From positions 5,340 through 69,339 of the forward strand of contig NZ_JBASXK010000011.1 of assembly GCF_049276915.1 (NCBI RefSeq): DNA of 64,000 nt. The letters run 5' to 3'. A program made the position numbers and the translations under genes. Below the pieces are notes generated by a model, which saw only the letters and a program-made list of their open reading frames with translations, had not been told where the DNA came from and searched no databases. Below are positions 7,615 to 15,094 of this stretch, piece after piece; position 1 is the stretch's first letter, and each line of letters opens with the position of its first letter. Origin of the DNA: Aestuariivita sp049276915 (lineage in GTDB: Bacteria > Pseudomonadota > Alphaproteobacteria > Rhodobacterales > Rhodobacteraceae).

Positions 7615-8223
7615 TCAGCCCGGGGCTGTCCTGGGGCCCAGACCCAGTTCCCGACGCTCGCTCTGGCTCAGCACTTTGGGTGTGCGCACGGGCAGGCGCG
7701 TCTGTGGATCAAAGAACGGGGTATCGCGCCAGTCTCCGCTGATCAGGCCCGAGAGCGAGCGCACGGCGATCGGCCAGACCATGCGCATTGCATGCCGATG
7801 ACCGCGTTTGCCGCCCGGTTTGGGGACAAAGGCTTTGACACGCACCGGACCTGCCTGTCGAGGGCTGTCGAGCCGTTCGACGCGCAGGCCGACCATGCTC
7901 AGACGTGGCGTGGCGACCGTGTTGAACATCGGTGTCTGACAGCATCCCGCATACCAGCGCAGCAGGCCGGTGGGGTAGAGGCGCAACAGCGCCAGATGCT
8001 CGGCCCCGGTGTCTATCGAGATATCCGAGGGGCTGACCTGCACTATATGAAGCCCCGAGGTTTCGGGGTCCGGTTGGCCAAGATAGACGTCCGCGGCGCG
8101 ACAATCGGCACAAAAGCACTGAAGGTGAACGCCGCTCTGTGGTGACAAAGCGGCGACATGACCGGAAAACCGGCCGCAATTGCACGAGAACCGCGTGTCT
8201 TGCCCGGTTCCCGCCACGCTCAT
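7615..8223 (-). CDS. DUF6151 family protein (GFA/CENP-V-like zinc fold)
   Basis: A 202-residue cysteine-rich protein. Cysteines at 14, 16 (CNCG), 36, 38, 41 (CFCADC) and 94, 95 (AGCC) are spaced like the zinc sites of the GFA/CENP-V fold. Family members are often annotated DUF6151; no reaction is known. Its ATG overlaps the phaZ stop by ATGA, so it is translated with the PHB depolymerase. That fixed coupling hints at a role near PHB turnover, but this is inference. Confidence 0.75.
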   Translation of the reverse strand: MSVAGTGQDTRFSCNCGRFSGHVAALSPQSGVHLQCFCADCRAADVYLGQPDPETSGLHIVQVSPSDISIDTGAEHLALLRLYPTGLLRWYAGCCQTPMFNTVATPRLSMVGLRVERLDSPRQAGPVRVKAFVPKPGGKRGHRHAMRMVWPIAVRSLSGLISGDWRDTPFFDPQTRLPVRTPKVLSQSERRELGLGPRTAPG

Positions 8224-9509
8224 GCGGCGGCATTTTTATTCGCTGGTTTCTTGGTCTTCGACGTGGATTTGGCCGGCGCACCGCTATTGGCGTCGATGAA
8301 GGCCAGAACCAGGGGGCGGATGTTGTCGCGCCAGCTGCGGCCTGCGAAGATGCCGTAATGGCCCGCACCCGGTTCAAGGTGGCTGGCTTTTTTGGACGCC
8401 GGCAGGCCTGTACACAGATCAAGCGCGGCGACACATTGGCCCGGAGCCGAAATATCGTCATTCGCCCCTTCGACGGTTTTCACCGCAACCGAGGTGATCT
8501 TGCCGATATCGACCTTGTGGCCATCCACCACGAATTCGTTCTTGGCGATTTCACGGTTCTTGAACACCCGTTCGACCGTCGAGAGATAGAACTCTGCCGT
8601 CATGTCCATGACCGCCAGATACTCATCATAAAAGCGGTTATGGGCATCATGATCCGTGGCCTCGCCTTTGGAGGCCCGGGTGATCTGGTCCATGAAAGCC
8701 TGCGTGTGACGTTCGCCGTTCATCGACATGAACGAGGCCAGTTGCAGCAGGCCGGGATAGACCATGCGGCCCACGCCGGGATACTTGAAGCCGACGCGCT
8801 GGATCATGGTTTCTTCCAGCTGGCCCATGGTGACGCGACGGCCGAAATCGGTGACTTCGGTCGGGGTTGCGTCCGGGTCAATCGGGCCGCCGATCAGGGT
8901 CAGCGTAAGCGGTTGCGCGTCCGGGTCCTGCTCGGCCAGATAGGCGGTTGCGGCCAGTGTCAGAGGGGCAGGCTGGCAGACCGCGATCACATGGGTGTCT
9001 GGTCCCAGTTCGCGCATGAAATCGACCAGATAGAGCGTGTAATCCTCGACATCGAACTTACCTGCGCTGACCGGGATGTCGCGCGCGTTGTGCCAGTCGG
9101 TGATATAGACTTCGCAATCCACCAGCAGCGATTTCACGGTCGAGCGCAGAAGCGTCGCATAGTGACCCGACATCGGAGCCACCAGCAGCACCTTGCGTGG
9201 ATTGGGGGTGCGGCCTGTCACATTGAAATGGATCAGATCGCCGAACGGGCGTTCAACCACGGTTTCGATATTGACCAGATGGTCGCGACCATCTTCGCAG
9301 GTAAAGGTGCGAATGCCCCAGTCCGGCTTGACCGTCATGCGCTTGAACGTACGCTCGGTCACGGCACCCCAGGCGGCCATCCATTGCAGGCCGGGATTGG
9401 GAAACATAGAAAAGACCGGATAGGACGCCATGGCTGTTGCGGTCGCGCCCAGCCACTGGTTAGTATTGCGGGCCGTTTCCATGAGATCATATGTCACCAT
9501 GTAACGCAT
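8220..9509 (-). CDS. phaZ: Intracellular polyhydroxybutyrate depolymerase
   Basis: Breaks down stored PHB granules by thiolysis or hydrolysis in the cytoplasm. The 429-residue protein matches the PhaZ1 family: an N-terminal MRYMVTYDLMETARNTNQW, the nucleophile motif V-C178-Q-P-A-P in place of a lipase box, the SMNGERHTQAF segment, and a C-terminal PGAGHYGIFAGRSWR with the likely catalytic His. The tail from residue 410 is rich in Lys, Ala and Ser, plausible for granule or DNA contact. AGGAGTTCCCG precedes the ATG. It is divergent from phaC across a 114-nt region that contains a PhaR-type operator. Confidence 0.95.
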   Translation of the reverse strand: MRYMVTYDLMETARNTNQWLGATATAMASYPVFSMFPNPGLQWMAAWGAVTERTFKRMTVKPDWGIRTFTCEDGRDHLVNIETVVERPFGDLIHFNVTGRTPNPRKVLLVAPMSGHYATLLRSTVKSLLVDCEVYITDWHNARDIPVSAGKFDVEDYTLYLVDFMRELGPDTHVIAVCQPAPLTLAATAYLAEQDPDAQPLTLTLIGGPIDPDATPTEVTDFGRRVTMGQLEETMIQRVGFKYPGVGRMVYPGLLQLASFMSMNGERHTQAFMDQITRASKGEATDHDAHNRFYDEYLAVMDMTAEFYLSTVERVFKNREIAKNEFVVDGHKVDIGKITSVAVKTVEGANDDISAPGQCVAALDLCTGLPASKKASHLEPGAGHYGIFAGRSWRDNIRPLVLAFIDANSGAPAKSTSKTKKPANKNAAA

Positions 9510-9588
9510 CGGGAACTCCTAAAAAGACGACCCTGATGAAAAGGTCGGACTATTCGTCGCTTTGCCTCCCAAGCCCTGCGACAGTATT

Positions 9589-9599
9589 CTGCACTGCAG
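9589..9599. promoter_or_regulatory. PhaR operator candidate in the phaZ-phaC divergent region
   Basis: CTGCACTGCAG fits the PhaR target CTGC-N3-4-GCAG known from Paracoccus. It lies 25 nt upstream of the phaC start and can affect both divergent genes. Confidence 0.6.
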
Positions 9600-9623
9600 A
9601 GAGAGTAGGGGGAATTCGTTAAG

Positions 9624-11429
9624 ATGACAACTAGAGATGACACTGCAGGTGAGCTTTCAGGTGAACACTTTGAACAGCTGACCGAGAATCTGCAGAAGGT
9701 CGAGGCGCTCTCGAAACGATTGATAGAGGCCGTGTCCAAGAAGACTGGGCACAATACTGCGCTGGATGCCCCCGATCAGGAACTCTATGCCAAGGCGGCC
9801 ACGGCCTATTGGACCGAGGCGATGCAGAACCCCGCCAAGATCATCGAGCACCAGATTGATTTCTGGTCAAAATCCGTGCTGCATTTCGTCGAAGCGCAGC
9901 AAGCTCTGGCAAAGGGCAAGCTGCAGGCCCCCGAAGATCCCGGCCCCTGCGATCGCCGCTTTTCCAACCCGCTTTGGGACACGCACCCCTATTTCAACTT
10001 CATCAAGCAGCAATACCTGATCAACGCGCGCGCCCTGGAAGATGCCGTCAGCGAGCTGGAAGAACTGGACGCAAAGGACCGGCTCAAGCTGACCTATTTC
10101 ACCAAGCAGATCGTGGACATGATGTCGCCGACCAACTTCCTGGCAACGAATCCGGATGCTTTGGAACGGGCGGTTGCCACGGATGGCGAAAGCCTGGTGA
10201 AAGGGCTTGAGAACCTGATTTCGGACCTCGAGGCCAACAACGGGGAACTTGTGGTCAGGCTGGCCGATGAATCCGCCTTCGTGCTGGGTGAAAACATCGC
10301 CACCACACCGGGCAAGGTGATTTATCGCAACCGGATGATGGAACTGATCCAGTACGAGCCGGTCACCGAAAAGGTCTATGAAACGCCCATCGTGCTGTTT
10401 CCCCCTTGGATCAACAAATACTATATTCTGGACCTCAAGGCCGAGAACAGCCTGATCAAATGGGTGACCGAGCAGGGTTATACCCTGTTCGTGGTCAGCT
10501 GGATCAACCCGGATGCGACCTATGCCGATGTCGGCATGGAAGATTACATCAACGATGGCTTCCTGACGGCGATCCGCGAGGTCAAGGCGATCGCCGGGGT
10601 CAAACAGGTTAATGCGGTGGGCTATTGCATCGCGGGCACCACGCTGTCGATGACGCTGGCCTTGATGAAAAAGCGTGGTGATACCTCGGTGAAATCCGCC
10701 ACGTTCTTCACGGCGCTCACCGATTTTTCCGATCAGGGAGAGTTCACACCCTTCCTGCAGGATGATTTCATCGACGGTATCGAAGCAGAGGTGGCCGAAA
10801 AGGGCTTCCTGCAATCCTACATCATGGCGCGCACCTTCTCGTATCTGCGCTCGAACGATCTGATTTATACGCCCGCCATCCGCAGCTATATGATGGGCGA
10901 GACGCCCCCCGCCTTTGACCTGCTGTTCTGGAACGGGGACGGGGCGAACCTGCCGGCCAAGATGGCGATGGATTATCTGCGCGGGCTGTGTCAGCGCAAC
11001 GAGTTCGCCGATGGCGGGATCTTGATGATGGGAGAGACCTTGCATGTCAGCGATGTGGATGTGCCGGTCTATGCCATCACCTGCGAAACCGATCACATCG
11101 CGGCCTGGAAGGATTGTTATCGCGGCGTCCAGCAGATGGGGTCGAAGAACAAGACCTTTGTGGTCAGTGAATCCGGCCATATCGCCGGGATCGTGAACCC
11201 GCCCAGCAAGAACAAGTACGGCCATTACATCAACGACGATCTCGGCCTGTCCTCGCATGAGTGGATGGAGGGCGCCGAGTACCACAAGGGCTCGTGGTGG
11301 CCACGCTGGTCCGAATGGCTCAAGCGGCGCTCGGGCAAGAAGATTGGCGCGCGGGATGTGGGTGATTCGACGCATCCGGTGCTGGCGGACGCGCCCGGCA
11401 CCTATGTCGCGATCAAGGCAAGAGGCTGA
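9624..11429 (+). CDS. phaC: Class I poly(3-hydroxyalkanoate) synthase
   Basis: Polymerises (R)-3-hydroxybutyryl-CoA into PHB on the granule surface. At 601 residues it is of normal class I length. It has an N-terminal domain up to about residue 200 and an alpha/beta hydrolase catalytic domain with the cysteine box G-Y-C335-I-A-G, Asp490 in TCETDHIAAW and His519 in SGHIAGIVNPP. AGGGGGAA lies about 10 nt before the ATG. The second glycine of the usual G-x-C-x-G-G box is alanine here. It heads the phaC-phaP-phaR series. Confidence 0.97.
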   Translation: MTTRDDTAGELSGEHFEQLTENLQKVEALSKRLIEAVSKKTGHNTALDAPDQELYAKAATAYWTEAMQNPAKIIEHQIDFWSKSVLHFVEAQQALAKGKLQAPEDPGPCDRRFSNPLWDTHPYFNFIKQQYLINARALEDAVSELEELDAKDRLKLTYFTKQIVDMMSPTNFLATNPDALERAVATDGESLVKGLENLISDLEANNGELVVRLADESAFVLGENIATTPGKVIYRNRMMELIQYEPVTEKVYETPIVLFPPWINKYYILDLKAENSLIKWVTEQGYTLFVVSWINPDATYADVGMEDYINDGFLTAIREVKAIAGVKQVNAVGYCIAGTTLSMTLALMKKRGDTSVKSATFFTALTDFSDQGEFTPFLQDDFIDGIEAEVAEKGFLQSYIMARTFSYLRSNDLIYTPAIRSYMMGETPPAFDLLFWNGDGANLPAKMAMDYLRGLCQRNEFADGGILMMGETLHVSDVDVPVYAITCETDHIAAWKDCYRGVQQMGSKNKTFVVSESGHIAGIVNPPSKNKYGHYINDDLGLSSHEWMEGAEYHKGSWWPRWSEWLKRRSGKKIGARDVGDSTHPVLADAPGTYVAIKARG

Positions 11430-11451
11430 TTTTAAACGCTTTTACTCAATA

Positions 11452-11517
11452 TGCTGCGATGCAGCAAGAAAATCCTTGAAATGCTGCGTCGCAGAATGCA
11501 TATTGTTTGCAGCTGCA
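11452..11517. promoter_or_regulatory. PhaR operator cluster upstream of phaP
   Basis: Three palindromes stand in 66 bases: TGCTGCGATGCAGCA (11452-11466, CTGC-N3-GCAG), CTGCGTCGCAG (11484-11494) and TGCAGCTGCA (11508-11517). All fit the CTGC/GCAG logic of the Paracoccus PhaR site. PhaR represses phasin until it is titrated by nascent PHB, so multiple sites in front of phaP are expected. Confidence 0.75.
11476..11504 (+). promoter_or_regulatory. Possible phaP promoter
   Basis: TTGAAA (11476-11481) and CATATT (11499-11504) are separated by 17 nt. The second PhaR palindrome lies in the spacer, which would allow direct repression. The -10 match is only moderate. Confidence 0.4.
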
Positions 11518-11561
11518 GAGCGCGGGACTGGCCCGCCGGGCACGAACAAAGGATTTGACCA

Positions 11562-12005
11562 ATGGCCAAGACGCAAGATTTCACCACCGTCATGAAAGAC
11601 ATGATGGGCGCATTCCCCGTCGACACCGGCGCGATGGAAGACGCATTCAAGACCACGGCAACCCTGAACGAGAAACTTTCGAGCGTTGCTCTGGAAGCTG
11701 CCGAGAAATCCGCAGAGATCTCGAGCAAGTGGACAAAAGACACCATCGCCAAGCTGGGCGATATGGCGAAAGCCAAGGCAGAGCCTGCCGACTATGCAAA
11801 AGCGATGACCGATTTCGCATCGGCCACGGCAGAAGTTGCAGCCGAGAACATGGCCGCTTTCGCCGAGATCGCCAAAAAAGTCCAAATGGACACGGTTGAG
11901 CTGATGATGGCGGCTGGCAAGGACATGTCCGAAGACGCCGCATCTGCGATGAAAAAAGCCACCACCGAGGTGACTGCAGCGGCCAAGAAAGCCACTGCGA
12001 AGTAA
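11562..12005 (+). CDS. phaP: Phasin (PHB granule-associated protein)
   Basis: A 147-residue amphipathic, Ala- and Lys-rich helical protein that coats PHB granules and sets their number and size. The sequence is almost free of Pro, Gly and Trp after residue 20, shows phasin-like heptad patterns (EAAEKSAEISSKWTKDTIAKL), and ends in an AAAKKATAK tail. Three PhaR palindromes lie upstream and a strong intrinsic terminator lies 52 nt downstream, so it can be transcribed at high level as a single gene. Confidence 0.93.
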   Translation: MAKTQDFTTVMKDMMGAFPVDTGAMEDAFKTTATLNEKLSSVALEAAEKSAEISSKWTKDTIAKLGDMAKAKAEPADYAKAMTDFASATAEVAAENMAAFAEIAKKVQMDTVELMMAAGKDMSEDAASAMKKATTEVTAAAKKATAK

Positions 12006-12056
12006 ATTCGGACGCAGATTTACACCCCTCTCCTCCCAATTGGGTGTGAATGCGAG

Positions 12057-12087
12057 AAGGACAGGTCTTTGGACCTGTCCTTTTTTT
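12057..12087 (+). terminator. Strong intrinsic terminator after phaP
   Basis: AAGGACAGGTC (12057-12067) pairs with GACCTGTCCTT (12072-12082) around a TTTG loop, and the stem runs into seven T residues (12081-12087). This is a textbook rho-independent terminator. Confidence 0.93.
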
Positions 12088-12129
12088 GTGCCCGGATGGC
12101 GTGCGGGGCCTTGCACGTGGCTGCAATCT

Positions 12130-12184
12130 GCGAGGGGTTTCACCCCTCGCGCTCCCCGGGTATTTCAGACCAGAAAGAAGCAGG
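12130..12184 (+). repeat. Dispersed hairpin-plus-tail repeat, copy B
   Basis: A 9-bp stem GCGAGGGGT/ACCCCTCGC (12130-12138 with 12142-12150) is followed by GCTCCCCGGGTATTTC, AGACCAGAAAGAAG and CAGG. The tail from GGGTATTT onward is shared closely with copies C and D. It lies between the phaP terminator and the phaR promoter. Confidence 0.8.
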
Positions 12185-12263
12185 ACCTGCCGTCGGGCGC
12201 TGATGGAGGCCGCGCTGGTTTTCTGGCAACTCTTTCCTTTTGTATAATGCTGCCCTAGGCTTG

Positions 12264-12274
12264 CTGCACTGCAT
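12264..12274. promoter_or_regulatory. Imperfect PhaR operator upstream of phaR
   Basis: CTGCACTGCAT is one base from the CTGC-N3-GCAG consensus and lies 22 nt before the phaR start. PhaR autoregulation is established in related bacteria; the weaker match would fit low-level self-control. Confidence 0.45.
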
Positions 12275-12295
12275 CATGTCCGGGGAGGGTAAGAC

Positions 12296-12856
12296 ATGGC
12301 CGAAGAAGAAAAACCCCTGCTGATCAAACGCTATGCCAGCCGGCGGCTCTATAATACCGAGACCAGCGATTACGTCACACTTGAAGATATTGCGGGGTTT
12401 ATCCGGGAAGGCCGTGAGGTGCAGATCGTTGATCTGAAATCCGGAGATGACCTGACGCGCCAGTACCTGCTGCAGATTATTGCCGAACATGAAAGCCGGG
12501 GCGAGAACGTGCTGCCGGTGAATGTGCTCAATGATCTGGTGCGCAGCTACATGATCCCCGGCGGGGGGGTCATGCCGCAATTCCTGCAGGGCTCCTTCGA
12601 CATGCTGCGCGAAAGCCAGAGCAAGATGGTGGAAAACATGAATGCCATGAACCCGATTGCGAAAATGCCCGGGTTCGAGGCCATCAAGGCCCAGCAGGAA
12701 GCCTTTATCAAGGCGATGACGCTTGGACTGAATGCCCAGTGGGGGGCATCGGCACCCGAGCCCGAGCCTGAGCCCGAAGCGGACAAGGGCGAGGATCTGG
12801 AAGCGATCAAGAAGCAGCTTGCCGATCTGCAGAACAAGCTGTCCAAGCTGCGTTAA
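12296..12856 (+). CDS. phaR: PHB synthesis repressor PhaR
   Basis: A 186-residue regulator that binds DNA and also PHB, releasing phasin expression when polymer appears. Residues 7-70 form the PHB accumulation regulator DNA-binding domain (LLIKRYASRRLYNTETSDYVTLEDIAGFI). Residues 70-145 form the polymer-binding region. A run of EPEPEPEPE (about 154-162) leads to a C-terminal coiled coil, EDLEAIKKQLADLQNKLSKLR, for oligomerisation. GGGGAGGG precedes the ATG. Its stop codon overlaps that of the convergent transaminase gene. Confidence 0.95.
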   Translation: MAEEEKPLLIKRYASRRLYNTETSDYVTLEDIAGFIREGREVQIVDLKSGDDLTRQYLLQIIAEHESRGENVLPVNVLNDLVRSYMIPGGGVMPQFLQGSFDMLRESQSKMVENMNAMNPIAKMPGFEAIKAQQEAFIKAMTLGLNAQWGASAPEPEPEPEADKGEDLEAIKKQLADLQNKLSKLR

Positions 12857-13782
12857 ACCTGGTGCAGGGGCGTGCGCAGCGCGTCCTTCATCAGCCATTC
12901 GAAGTAGGTCTTGCGCAGCTGGCGTGCGCAAGGGCCGGGCGCACCGTTCGAGAAATGCCGCTCATCCACGCGGGTGACGGGGATCACGCCCCCTCCGGAA
13001 GAGGAGAGAAAGACCTCATCCGCGCGCCAGAATTCCTCAAGGGGCAGGGGGCGCGTCTCGACCGTCAGACCCATCTCCCGGGCCATCTCCAACACGGTCT
13101 GGCGTGTGATACCGTGCAGCACCCCATGTTGCGAAGTCACCAGCCGGTCGCCAAACAGGGCAAAGACGTTAAAGCCCGGCCCCTCGGTCACATTGTCCTG
13201 ATGATCCAGCAGCAGGGTGGTTTCAAAGCCCTTGTCCTTGGCTTCGAACAGGCCGGATGTGAAATCGCCCCAGTGATAGTTCTTGACCCGTGGGTTGACG
13301 CTGTCCTGGGGGATGCGGCGCACGGATTTGGCGATCCAGACCGAGGTGCCGGCCTCTGCGATCTCTGGTTTGACGATATGCACATATGGCACGCACCAGG
13401 CATAGAAATGGTTCTGACAATCGCGCGGATCGCGGCTGCCGGGAACCGGGTTTCGCCCGCGTGCCGCCACCATCGCCACATAGGCCGAGTGCAGGCCCGA
13501 GGCACCAACCATCCGGTGCAGCGCGGCTTGGATCTGATCCGGGCCCATCGCGATATCCATGCGAAGGGCGCTGAGCGAGGCGGTAAAGCGCTGCAGGTAA
13601 TCGGGCAGACGAAAGAACGCGCCTTGCCAGACGGGCACCACGTCATAGGCCATATCGCTATGGGTCACGCCCCAGTCGGTGACGTTGATCCTGGCCTCGC
13701 TGATCGGCAGGATGGTCCCGTCGATCCAGGCCGCTCCGTTTGATAGATCATCCATGATCCAGTTTTGCGCGCTCGGTTCCAT
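12853..13782 (-). CDS. Class IV PLP transaminase resembling (R)-selective amine transaminases
   Basis: A fold-type IV aminotransferase of 309 residues. The segment THSDMAYDVVPVWQGAFFRL closely follows the HSDxxYDVVxVWxGxFFRL pattern of (R)-selective amine transaminases such as the Arthrobacter enzyme. The catalytic lysine segment VKNYHWGDFTSGLFEA matches their VKNxxWGD motif, and DNVTEGPGFNV and GVLHGITRQTV bind the PLP phosphate region. The start is uncertain: 13782 is 12 nt after the upstream stop, while 13755 (MDDLSNGAAWIDG) is an alternative; neither has a good ribosome site. It is last in the minus-strand amine region. D-amino acid or branched-chain transaminase activity remains possible. 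Confidence 0.75.
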   Translation of the reverse strand: MEPSAQNWIMDDLSNGAAWIDGTILPISEARINVTDWGVTHSDMAYDVVPVWQGAFFRLPDYLQRFTASLSALRMDIAMGPDQIQAALHRMVGASGLHSAYVAMVAARGRNPVPGSRDPRDCQNHFYAWCVPYVHIVKPEIAEAGTSVWIAKSVRRIPQDSVNPRVKNYHWGDFTSGLFEAKDKGFETTLLLDHQDNVTEGPGFNVFALFGDRLVTSQHGVLHGITRQTVLEMAREMGLTVETRPLPLEEFWRADEVFLSSSGGGVIPVTRVDERHFSNGAPGPCARQLRKTYFEWLMKDALRTPLHQV

Positions 13783-13794
13783 GCGCGCAAGATG

Positions 13795-14985
13795 TCAGGT
13801 GCCGTAGGCGCGCTCGGATGTGGTGACCTGGTCCATGGCCTGCAGCAGGATGTCAGCGACCGTATCCAGCTCCTCGCGGGTCAGTCGCACGGGCAAACGC
13901 ACATCGCAGGCCCGCATCAGCATCGCCCGCGTCAACGGCAATTCGGGGATCTCGCCAAGAAACTGCCAGTTCCAGAAGGCGCGCGCATTATCCGCGCTCA
14001 GGCCAAAGACCTGCACCGAGACACCAAGTTCCTTGGCAGTGGCTGCAAAGGCGCGGGTTGTGGCCTCGTCCAGGCCCACCAGGTTGAACTGAATGGAATC
14101 GGGCGCGCGCTGTTCGGGAGCCAGCGGGGCAGGCACGCGGATAAAGGGCGAGGTTTCAAGCCGTGCCGCCACATGGTCGTGATTGGCCCGCCCGTCGCGC
14201 ACCCGGCGCGCCAGCTCGGGCAGTTGCGGGCGAATGACGACGGCCGACAGGTTGGACATCCGCAGATTGTACAGCGGCAGCCGATTCTGCCAGCGCCCGA
14301 AGGCATCCTGCAACACCGGGTGTTTCTTCCAGTTGTGCTCATAGGCACCGGACATGATGATGGCACGCGCCACAAGATCAGCATCATCGGTGATCAGGAT
14401 CCCGCCCTCACCGGCATTGATCATCTTGTAGGACTGGAACGAAAAGCAACCCACCCGGCCGATTGTGCCGATGTTGCGCCCGGCCCATGTCGTGCCCAGC
14501 GAATGCGCCGCATCTTCGATCACGGGTATGTCGCGGGCCTCACACAGCTGCATGATCGCATCCATATCGCTGGTATGGCCGCGCATATGGCTGATGATCA
14601 CGGCCTGGACACTGTCCAGCTTGGCTGCGAAATCGGCGAGGTCGACGCGGTAGTCCTCACCCACTTCACACAGCACCGGAACACAATCGGCATGGATGAC
14701 CGAGGAGGGAACCGCCGCAAAGGTAAAGCCCGGGATCAGCACCCGAGCATCGCGCGGCAGACCCAGGGCCTTGAGCGACAAAAACAGCGCAGCCGAACAG
14801 GACGAGACCGCCAGCGCGTATTTCGCACCGATCATCTCGGCGAATTCGGCCTCCAGCAGCGACACAGGCGCATGCTCGGGCGCGGTATAGCGAAACAGAT
14901 CTCCCGATTGCAAAAGCGCGTCGATGGCGTCGCGGGCGGCAACTGGGATGGGTTCGGCTTGGTGAACGTCGGGTGCGCGCTTCAT
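13795..14985 (-). CDS. DegT/DnrJ/EryC1/StrS family aminotransferase
   Basis: A 396-residue PLP enzyme of the sugar-aminotransferase superfamily. It has the family's FTFAAVPSSVIHADCVPVLCEV segment, the PVIEDAAHSLG aspartate motif that holds the PLP ring nitrogen, and the Schiff-base lysine in FSFQSYKMINAGEGG. It sits among amine and amino-acid catabolic genes rather than polysaccharide genes, so the substrate may not be a nucleotide sugar. AAGGAAAATG lies upstream of the ATG, and the perfect palindrome CCTTAATTAAGG overlaps that leader. Confidence 0.85.
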   Translation of the reverse strand: MKRAPDVHQAEPIPVAARDAIDALLQSGDLFRYTAPEHAPVSLLEAEFAEMIGAKYALAVSSCSAALFLSLKALGLPRDARVLIPGFTFAAVPSSVIHADCVPVLCEVGEDYRVDLADFAAKLDSVQAVIISHMRGHTSDMDAIMQLCEARDIPVIEDAAHSLGTTWAGRNIGTIGRVGCFSFQSYKMINAGEGGILITDDADLVARAIIMSGAYEHNWKKHPVLQDAFGRWQNRLPLYNLRMSNLSAVVIRPQLPELARRVRDGRANHDHVAARLETSPFIRVPAPLAPEQRAPDSIQFNLVGLDEATTRAFAATAKELGVSVQVFGLSADNARAFWNWQFLGEIPELPLTRAMLMRACDVRLPVRLTREELDTVADILLQAMDQVTTSERAYGT

Positions 14986-14995
14986 ATTTCATTTT

Positions 14996-15007
14996 CCTTA
15001 ATTAAGG
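14996..15007. promoter_or_regulatory. 12-bp palindrome upstream of the DegT-type aminotransferase gene
   Basis: CCTTAATTAAGG is a perfect palindrome in an AT-rich island, 11 nt before the start codon and overlapping the ribosome site. It is a good operator candidate; the regulator is unknown. Confidence 0.45.
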
Positions 15008-15094
15008 TTTTCAGAAATATAAAACACCTGAGCGCGCCATGCCAGCCTTGTGTTGCAGCAAGGGCAGAATTTCACAAAACTGTCGCTTTGGCCC

